Source: Verrucomicrobiota bacterium
Lineage (GTDB): Bacteria; Verrucomicrobiota; Verrucomicrobiia; Chthoniobacterales; UBA10450
DNA: 7,868 bases
Reading direction: 5' to 3'
Assembly (NCBI GenBank): GCA_003219395.1
Contig: QHOR01000174.1
Span: 1 to 7,868 of the forward strand
In this document: piece by piece, positions 1 through 5,125 of the stretch
Layout of the letters: each line of letters begins with the position of its first letter
Numbering within the stretch: position 1 is the stretch's first letter
Program-made: the position numbers and the translations under genes
Notes under the pieces: generated by a model
The model's database searches: none
Told to the model about the DNA's origin: nothing
What the model saw: the letters and a program-made list of their open reading frames with translations, nothing else

Positions 1-1086
1 AGGCGCGGCGATCCCGCCAAGGTTGTCCCGATCAATCAAATAGGCCTTGCCACCCTTACCCATCGCAACGATAAGATGGGAAGGCGTTGCGGCCGGCATG
101 TCCACGAGCAATGGCCCGGAGGCGCCCAGATCCGCGTCTATGGTATCCAGATCGAGCCAGTTCGTCGGCGCCCAATAGTCGCTTGGATTTCCACTGAAAA
201 TCGGGCCAGGCTGGAAGCGAACCACTGCTTCACCGCCATCCCATGATCCTCCAGTTTGAATGGTGTTGCCGGTGGCGACAAACGGATTATTGCCGTCACT
301 GGCTATACCGCCGACGCCCCATATTGCGCCGCCGTGTGCACCCGGGGCGATGGCCGCAGCCCATGCTGTTACACCAGCCGGATTGTCTATTGGCACGCCT
401 ACGAGCCAGCCATGGTAGGTACAGCTATCTCTCATGCTACCGTATCCAACATAAAGAATATTGCCCACGATGCCGAGGGCCGGTCGCTGCTGTTGGATCT
501 CCGGAGTGAAGGTGATCCCGTTGTATGAAACCGTCGTCCCCACATCCACCGGCCACCCAGGATTAATGTCGCCCGTGTCCACGTTAAGGGATAGGATGAG
601 ATGTTTTACAGTCTGACCCCCATCGGGGGTTGTCACAGCGTTCAAAAACAGCGCCCGTGAAGCAAGATCAACAACAGGTGTGCCGGTGATGCCTACGGGA
701 TCAAATTTCGGATTGCAGAGGTCCCCCGCGGACACTGGCGGGCCAACGTTACGTTGCCAGATCACGCTCCCATCAACGGCGTCGAGTGCATACACATTAT
801 TCGATTCGGTTGCGGCTATGACCATCGCTTTGCCGCCGGGCCCGCCCTCGATGTAAAGAGGTTGGGCGTACACGCTGCCCGAAATTGTGCCGTCGAAGTT
901 CAGATCGCGCGCCAGGTTGGCGGCTGCGCTGTGGGTGAAAGCAGAGTCAACGTAAAGACCGTCCCGCGAATCGTGATTATGAAATTGCGTAACGTTCACC
1001 TGCGCGTTTGTTGTGTGAATCGCGCTCAAAACAGCAACGCACCACGCAAAAATGACGAGTGAATAAAATCGAGTTCGAGAATACAT
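1..1086 (-). CDS. Secreted PQQ-like beta-propeller repeat protein (3' end beyond window)
   Basis: The open frame runs from ATG at 1086-1084 to the window edge without a stop: 362 residues, C-terminus missing. Residues 1-28 look like a signal peptide: a basic start (MYSRTR), a hydrophobic core (residues 8-22, FYSLVIFAWCVAVLSA region) and a likely cleavage after TNA28. The mature part shows PQQ-like propeller blades: GSVYAQPLYIEGG (70-82), then VIAATESNNVYALDAVDGSV (89-108) followed by IWQ, GITGTPVVD (132-140), LILSLNVDTGD (163-173), GAIWGVGGIASDGNNPFVAT (253-272) and GKGGKAYLIDRDNLGG (343-358). In this family the blades form a propeller in the periplasm or outside the cell. Many members neither bind PQQ nor have a proven enzyme activity, so no reaction is assigned. 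Cys124 and Cys222 could form a disulfide (inference). There is no clear Shine-Dalgarno site before the ATG. The gene has its own promoter (1121-1150) and lies behind a terminator, so it is probably a separate unit from the membrane-protein genes upstream. Confidence 0.85.
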   Translation of the reverse strand, partial: MYSRTRFYSLVIFAWCVAVLSAIHTTNAQVNVTQFHNHDSRDGLYVDSAFTHSAAANLARDLNFDGTISGSVYAQPLYIEGGPGGKAMVIAATESNNVYALDAVDGSVIWQRNVGPPVSAGDLCNPKFDPVGITGTPVVDLASRALFLNAVTTPDGGQTVKHLILSLNVDTGDINPGWPVDVGTTVSYNGITFTPEIQQQRPALGIVGNILYVGYGSMRDSCTYHGWLVGVPIDNPAGVTAWAAAIAPGAHGGAIWGVGGIASDGNNPFVATGNTIQTGGSWDGGEAVVRFQPGPIFSGNPSDYWAPTNWLDLDTIDADLGASGPLLVDMPAATPSHLIVAMGKGGKAYLIDRDNLGGIAAP

Positions 1087-1120
1087 AGGCGAGAGGCGTC
1101 AGTCTGATAGTGGAGGTCAG

Positions 1121-1150
1121 CTTCTACACAATACGCCGCCTTCTTGTCAA
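1121..1150 (-). promoter_or_regulatory. Sigma70-like promoter for the propeller gene
   Basis: On the minus strand a perfect TTGACA (1150-1145) is followed, after 18 bp, by TAGAAG (1126-1121; four of six matches to TATAAT). Predicted initiation near 1114 would give a leader of about 28 nt before the ATG at 1086. The placement between a terminator and an exported-protein gene supports it. The -10 box is imperfect, so this is a prediction. Confidence 0.5.
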
Positions 1151-1230
1151 GTTCCCGACGAACGTGGTTTGAGCCCACGAATTCACCCGCCTCGACTGAT
1201 ATTTCGCCGCGGCAGGCTCGGATTCAGGCG

Positions 1231-1258
1231 AAAAAAATCAAAGCAATTCTGTTGCTTT
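1231..1258 (-). terminator. Rho-independent terminator after the GT-C gene pair
   Basis: On the minus strand AAAGCAA (1258-1252), a five-base loop CAGAA and TTGCTTT (1246-1240) form a perfect 7-bp stem. It is followed by GA and then seven T residues (1237-1231). This is the standard intrinsic terminator layout, though the stem is AT-rich. It lies about 170 bp after the stop of the second GT-C gene and about 80 bp before the -35 box of the propeller gene, so it would insulate the two units. Confidence 0.65.
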
Positions 1259-1350
1259 ACATTAGCGGAATCGCGTTCGCTTTCAAGGTGCGCTTAATCA
1301 CACCTTCCAATCACGATTTGTTGCGGCGAAGCTGTGGCGAAGGCGAATCA

Positions 1351-1365
1351 CTGATCACGTATCAG
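1351..1365. repeat. Small inverted repeat CTGAT / ATCAG
   Basis: CTGAT (1351-1355) and ATCAG (1361-1365) flank the self-complementary-like centre CACGT. Further copies follow: CTGAT at 1372-1376 and ATCAG at 1381-1385. It could be an operator-like site or decayed repeat sequence. The arms are only 5 bp, so chance is possible. Confidence 0.25.
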
Positions 1366-1388
1366 CGATCCCTGATTTCCATCAGCAA

Positions 1389-1428
1389 GGTGCGATTGGT
1401 GTTTATTCGTGTGCATTCGTGGTTACTA
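1389..1428. repeat. Decamer tandem repeat overlapping a stop codon
   Basis: On the plus strand GTGTTTATTC (1399-1408) and GTGTGCATTC (1409-1418) are adjacent 10-bp units sharing eight positions. They are flanked by degenerate units GGTGCGATTG (1389-1398) and GTGGTTACTA (1419-1428). The last unit contains the stop codon of the GT-C gene (CTA on plus at 1426-1428, TAG on minus). The period is about one helical turn. The role is unknown. Confidence 0.5.
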
Positions 1429-2736
1429 CGGCTGGATTTCGTCAGTCCAGAGAAATTGCCAGGTGGCTATGGCGTTGATTGCGACCGATAACGCGAAAAG
1501 CGAAACCTCAGGCACAGAGATCTTTTGCGGACCATTGCCTGTCAGCAAAACGAACATCCACGGAAGCAGGATCATTGCGTAGCGATAGGAGAACTGCCAG
1601 CTACCTGGATTTCCGTGTAGCCAAAGCACAAGTGTTAAGAGGCAGATAGCTACCCAAGCCACCATCTTGTATCGTCCTCCCTGACGAAACAGAAGAGCTA
1701 GAAAAGGGCTGGCAAGAAAGATCGAGCAACCAAAGCCGTTTGGGCGGATGTAAGGAAAGTATGCAAGACTTTCATATCCTTGGAATAACATGGTATACAT
1801 ATTCCACGGGATAGCGTTGATCGAAAACAACCCATGCTCATACCAGGGCTCCTGGGCCACTTCTGGAATGTGAATATAACCAAAGTCGAAAATTGAATGG
1901 AAGCGCGCGAAGTTATAAACGGCAGTTAAGAGGGCAAGTATTGCAGGCAGGCTTATGAAACGGATGAGCATTCGGCTGGTCGTTCGGAATCTTCGTTTTA
2001 AATAGCCCAGTCCGATCGCGTTCCCAGCTTGCGGCGGACTGGAGACTGCCGCTCCTTGTTGACCCTCTGGCTGTCGCCAGAACAAATAAAGGTAAAGAGG
2101 TAATGTGATGAGTAGCTCAGTTCGATTCCCAAAAGCCAAGGTAAAGAAGGCCCCTGCGAGAAATGGCAATGGGCGGACCAGAGTAAAATAAAGTGCTGCG
2201 GCTTGCCCGAGCAAACCTAAACCAAGAGCGATTTGCCAGGCGCCGCCGAATCCGAGATTACACCAGGTCCAGGTTCCGAAAATTGGAAACAGAGCCAGAA
2301 GAATTTGACGAAAGGGAGAGCCGTCCGCCCCTTCGAACGCCTTTGCCAGTTGAAAAAAGAAGTAAGCGCACAGGCCGGCGATTAGAGCTGCTAACAGGTG
2401 CCCTGGAAAGCTGCGGATCAAGCCGACTTCTTGTAACAGCGCTACGGGCAACATGCTAAGCACTGCTCCGAGAGGAAAAGCTGAGTAGTACTTGCCTTGC
2501 CAGGGGATCATCTCGTTAAGCCATTCAGGCGGTTTTTCCTGAAGACCCAGGTGGCCGTGGAGCAGAGCTGAGGCGATCTGATTCGTGTAATCCAGATCGT
2601 GCAGGGTTGCCTTGGTCGAGAAATAAAAAGCGATCCCTGCAAATAGCGAAACGGCGACCGCCATCCAGATATCGCGGCCGTCGTCAGCTTGCGGCAATTT
2701 GTCAGTCATTATGGGATCTTCACTTCGTTTTGCCAT
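1426..2736 (-). CDS. GT-C-type polytopic membrane protein, putative glycosyltransferase (second of pair)
   Basis: This is an integral membrane protein of 436 residues with about 11-12 hydrophobic segments (first near 23-40, last near 410-428). It resembles bacterial GT-C (PMT/ArnT-like) proteins. An acidic DLD (47-49) follows the first membrane segment, where GT-C enzymes carry catalytic acidic residues. It is followed by ASALLHGHLGL (55-65), GKYYSAFPLG (81-90), FGNRTELLITLPLY (202-215), YNFARFHSIFDFGY (274-287), HGLFSINAIPW (301-311) and FSYRYAMILLPW (382-393). Known family members transfer sugars from polyprenyl-phosphate donors on the periplasmic face; donor and acceptor here are unknown. 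The ATG at 2736 overlaps the preceding gene by 17 bp. A second ATG at 2709 (MTDKLPQ) would instead start 10 bp after that gene's TGA, so the start is uncertain; both give the same membrane core. Family-level confidence is good, enzymatic activity unproven. The stop codon lies inside a decamer repeat. Confidence 0.75.
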   Translation of the reverse strand: MAKRSEDPIMTDKLPQADDGRDIWMAVAVSLFAGIAFYFSTKATLHDLDYTNQIASALLHGHLGLQEKPPEWLNEMIPWQGKYYSAFPLGAVLSMLPVALLQEVGLIRSFPGHLLAALIAGLCAYFFFQLAKAFEGADGSPFRQILLALFPIFGTWTWCNLGFGGAWQIALGLGLLGQAAALYFTLVRPLPFLAGAFFTLAFGNRTELLITLPLYLYLFWRQPEGQQGAAVSSPPQAGNAIGLGYLKRRFRTTSRMLIRFISLPAILALLTAVYNFARFHSIFDFGYIHIPEVAQEPWYEHGLFSINAIPWNMYTMLFQGYESLAYFPYIRPNGFGCSIFLASPFLALLFRQGGRYKMVAWVAICLLTLVLWLHGNPGSWQFSYRYAMILLPWMFVLLTGNGPQKISVPEVSLFALSVAINAIATWQFLWTDEIQP

Positions 2737-4117
2737 TCGTACTTTGGCCTAGCAACTTTTCCCAAGCGGCTTTCGTTTCAGTAGGCACATTTTGGTCAGC
2801 ATGAACGAGCCAGGAGATGGTTGCTAGGCAGTTAACGACAACTGACAGAGCGATCAGCGCAGTTAATATACGCCGCGGCCAAAGTGCGCTTATTCCGGCT
2901 GAGCCAAGAAAGACCACGAGACAGAAGATCAGAAACGGATACAGGTCTGTGGCATAGCGTTGAGCCAGCAAGAAATACGAGAGAATGCAAAGAAATTGGG
3001 CGAACAAGGCCAGGCTGACACCACGCTCAAAAAGGTCGACGCCTTTGCCGCGCACCAGACATGCGATTCCCATAACCGCGGCGAAGACGAGCCAGCTGGA
3101 ACACCACAACACAGAGAGGTAAACCTCGCTATTAGGGTTGGAAAACAGAGAAGGGTAGCTGTAGGAATGCCGGTCTCCTACGAGAAACGGTGGCTGACGC
3201 TCGATGCGTGGAAAGCGCAGACTGAAGTAGTCGGCAAAGCTATAGGGAATCCGACGCAAGCTGAACATGCCGTATTTATGCGCGAATGCGCTGTGAACAG
3301 GATTGATGTAATAGTCGTAATTCGCTCCAATCCAGCTGCCAAATCTTGCGTAGCTTAGCCAAACGTAAAACGCAAAGGCAACACCAAGTGGAAGAAGAAG
3401 GACCGACAGATTAGTGATTCGATTATTTCTTGGTACCTGAAGACCAAGAACCAATGCAATTAAGACAAACGGTACACCGAAAGTAACTCGGGAAAGCAGA
3501 GCGCCGGCAGCGCATAGAGAGAATCCTAACAATGAACGCGTCAACGCGCCCGCCTCATCTTGTCGCGAGCGAAGGGCGAAGTACAGTGCGGCAAGCGACC
3601 ATCCGAGGCCCCAGATGATTGCTTCATTGTAGATGGAAAGATTTCCAAGCAGTAAGAGGAGGGGCGAGCCGAGGGCAAAGCCGATGATGCATGTATTTCC
3701 TAGCCAGCTCCGGCCTCGTGAGGAAAGTGGAGAGGAGCGCAAGGCTGTCCCTACAAGGCCCGCGACCGCAAACAGCGCAACGATCGCCGCGCAAAATCCT
3801 GAAATACGCGACCATTTTCCATGTCCCGCAGGATAGGCGAAATTTAACGGAATCCGAAGAAACGCCGGGAACGGCCCGAAGTACATGCGGACGCGATCGT
3901 TTACGATCATTGCTTCATGGCGGATGGCTTCTACATCGACATCCACATCGCCTCGCAAAAAATGTTCCGCCTGGGAATCGTAGGCACCGCTGAGCACCTC
4001 CTTAACAAAAACCTGTCGTCCACCGGTCGTAGTATAGAACCAAAGAAAGACGCTTAGCAGGAGGATGAGCGGCAGAAATTGGGGAGCGCGATCCGAAGTT
4101 CGCCATGATGCGTTCAT
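2720..4117 (-). CDS. GT-C-type polytopic membrane protein, putative glycosyltransferase (first of pair)
   Basis: This 465-residue protein has about 11 hydrophobic segments (first 14-29, last near 418-438). It has the GT-C-like layout of its neighbour: YDSQAEHFLRGDVDVD (46-61) after the first membrane segment, NDRVRMYFGPFPAFLRIPL (73-91), YNEAIIWGLGW (163-173), LLSRVTFGVPFVL (207-219), YARFGSWIGANYDYY (256-270), KYGMFSLRRIPY (281-292) and QRYATDLYPFL (386-396). The tail after residue 440 is hydrophilic. The expected role is transfer of a sugar from a lipid-linked donor outside the inner membrane, by family analogy only. Start ATG at 4117-4115 follows a weak leader without a clear Shine-Dalgarno site. 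The 105-bp gap from nuoA contains GAGCAAG direct repeats (4195-4201, 4207-4213) but no good promoter that I can see. Its end overlaps the next gene, indicating coupled translation. Confidence 0.75.
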   Translation of the reverse strand: MNASWRTSDRAPQFLPLILLLSVFLWFYTTTGGRQVFVKEVLSGAYDSQAEHFLRGDVDVDVEAIRHEAMIVNDRVRMYFGPFPAFLRIPLNFAYPAGHGKWSRISGFCAAIVALFAVAGLVGTALRSSPLSSRGRSWLGNTCIIGFALGSPLLLLLGNLSIYNEAIIWGLGWSLAALYFALRSRQDEAGALTRSLLGFSLCAAGALLSRVTFGVPFVLIALVLGLQVPRNNRITNLSVLLLPLGVAFAFYVWLSYARFGSWIGANYDYYINPVHSAFAHKYGMFSLRRIPYSFADYFSLRFPRIERQPPFLVGDRHSYSYPSLFSNPNSEVYLSVLWCSSWLVFAAVMGIACLVRGKGVDLFERGVSLALFAQFLCILSYFLLAQRYATDLYPFLIFCLVVFLGSAGISALWPRRILTALIALSVVVNCLATISWLVHADQNVPTETKAAWEKLLGQSTNGKTK

Positions 4118-4222
4118 CTCTAAGGAACGCCCTAATCCGAGAATGCGCTCTCCATTTCTAATGCTCGCGCTCTACCCTCCGTTCTGTTGAGCATGAGCAA
4201 GCGCAGGAGCAAGAAGAGAGAC

Positions 4223-4594
4223 CTACCTTTTAAAATCCAACGCGCCTTTTTTGACTGCGTAAGCGTAGCCTACCATCAGAATCGTGATGAAACTGAGCAT
4301 GCTCCAGAAAATGACGCTGCTTTGCCTGATTGCGTCGCGATACACGACTGCCCATGGGTACATGAACACAATTTCAATGTCGAATAGGATAAATAGCATC
4401 GCCACGACATAGAATTTCACGCTGAAGCGCGGCTGACGTTCACCCTGCGGGATCATCCCGCATTCATACGGGGTATCCTTGGCGGACGTACGTTTTCCGC
4501 TTTTGCCCACCAACACACTGACAATCAACGCGGAAGCGGCGAAGAGAATGGCTACGACAATTTGCAGGAGAACCGGCAAATATTCACCTAGCAT
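4223..4594 (-). CDS. nuoA: NADH-quinone oxidoreductase subunit A (complex I, ND3-like)
   Basis: The product is 123 residues, the usual length for NuoA. It is a small inner-membrane subunit of proton-pumping NADH:quinone oxidoreductase, lying at the junction of the membrane arm and the quinone-binding region. Three membrane helices are visible (about 6-30, 58-82 and 91-113). The first loop has the conserved PYECG motif (residues 42-46), including the loop cysteine known from ND3. The second helix carries FDIEIVFMYPWA (70-81), the family signature with conserved acidic residues. The ATG at 4594 is preceded by AGGG (4606-4603) with an 8-nt spacing, one of the few good ribosome sites in the window. 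It starts 30 bp after the small upstream gene, suggesting co-transcription. No nuoB follows; the next gene is a GT-C membrane protein, so nuoA appears detached from the rest of its operon. Confidence 0.95.
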   Translation of the reverse strand: MLGEYLPVLLQIVVAILFAASALIVSVLVGKSGKRTSAKDTPYECGMIPQGERQPRFSVKFYVVAMLFILFDIEIVFMYPWAVVYRDAIRQSSVIFWSMLSFITILMVGYAYAVKKGALDFKR

Positions 4595-4624
4595 CCGGAA
4601 TTCCCTGGAAGCAGGAGGTTTCTG

Positions 4625-4936
4625 CTATTTTACACCAGCAAGATGGCCATTCTGCTGGGCAATCGCGCTGGCCAAAGCCGCAGGCAATCCCTTATACTTT
4701 TTGCCATTCTTCTTGACCGCGCCTCGCGCCACGAGATTTTGCAATTTCTCATATGCTCGCAAGCGCAGCATTTCCTCGCCACCGCTGGCAGCGTTCCGAG
4801 CGCGCAGATTCTCGTGCACAATGTCGAACAACTGCTTAAATTCGAACGACGAACGCCGTGAGAGGACAGCGACCAGCTCCTCAGTTACCAGATCAGGAAC
4901 GCGACGGGAGAATGCATTTTTCTTTAAAATAGCCAT
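4625..4936 (-). CDS. Small basic protein of unknown function, possible winged helix
   Basis: I chose ATG at 4936 (MAILKKNAF), giving 103 residues. In-frame alternatives are ATG at 4957 (MCYFYRL) and TTG at 5002 (125 residues); none has a clear Shine-Dalgarno site, and the extra N-terminus is cysteine-rich and looks non-native. The protein is soluble and positively charged. It shows a helical stretch VPDLVTEELVAVLSRR (13-28), then FEFKQLFDIVHENLRARN (31-48), GGEEMLRLRAYEKLQNLVAR (52-71) and a basic turn GAVKKNGKKYKGL (72-84). A helix followed by a short charged GAVKK-GKKYKG hairpin resembles the recognition helix and wing of a winged-helix domain, but this is a guess from pattern, not a recognised family. 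The frame ends 30 bp before nuoA, with which it probably shares a transcript. Confidence 0.6.
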   Translation of the reverse strand: MAILKKNAFSRRVPDLVTEELVAVLSRRSSFEFKQLFDIVHENLRARNAASGGEEMLRLRAYEKLQNLVARGAVKKNGKKYKGLPAALASAIAQQNGHLAGVK

Positions 4937-5016
4937 AAGGCGATAAAAGTAGCACATTTCGGCCAAATCGCAGCACTTTTCTTTGTTTCCGGTCGCATTC
5001 AAGAGAGTGCCGAAAT

Positions 5017-5038
5017 GGCGCAGCGGGACTGCAGCGCC
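5017..5038 (-). other. GC-rich imperfect hairpin in the spacer before the small gene
   Basis: GGCGC (5017-5021) pairs with GCGCC (5034-5038). After one A-A mismatch, two or three more pairs form around a short loop. It lies between the DUF3352-like gene and the small gene. On the minus strand only ATTT follows, so it is not a convincing intrinsic terminator. It could be an attenuating or RNA-stabilising structure, or chance. Confidence 0.25.
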
Positions 5039-5125
5039 AGCCGCGAATTGACCTGTCTACGAATCGCAACTCGCTGGAGGCCAACCCCACTCAGGTTATT
5101 CGCCAACCGGCATGCCTTTGCCACC

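Larger units (their letters stand above)
1087..1425. other. 339-bp intergenic region with terminator, promoter and repeats
   Basis: This same-strand gap separates the second GT-C gene from the propeller gene. From the upstream side it holds decamer tandem repeats (1389-1428), CTGAT/ATCAG inverted repeats (1351-1386), a 9-bp direct repeat CAAGGTGCG (1284-1292 and 1386-1394), an intrinsic terminator (1231-1258) and a promoter (1121-1150). I see no convincing coding sequence. The plus-strand open frame crossing it has no family-like features and runs into the end of the GT-C gene. Confidence 0.6.

Noticed and set aside
754..1062. Plus-strand open frame of 102 codons
   Set aside because: It lies antisense to the propeller gene, whose minus-strand translation has a signal peptide and family motifs throughout; the plus-strand product has no recognisable features.
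1144..1491. Plus-strand open frame of 115 codons across the intergenic region
   Set aside because: It covers the terminator, promoter and repeats and runs into the end of the GT-C gene; the product is of low quality with no family motif.
2960..3358. Plus-strand open frame of 132 codons
   Set aside because: It is the complement of the first GT-C gene, whose membrane segments and motifs are continuous through this stretch.
4479..4946. Plus-strand open frame of 155 codons
   Set aside because: It is antisense to nuoA and the small gene; it is long only because of codon bias on the opposite strand.
5003..5125. Intrinsic terminator after the DUF3352-like gene
   Set aside because: The only stable hairpin (5017-5038) has a mismatch and no T-run on the minus strand.
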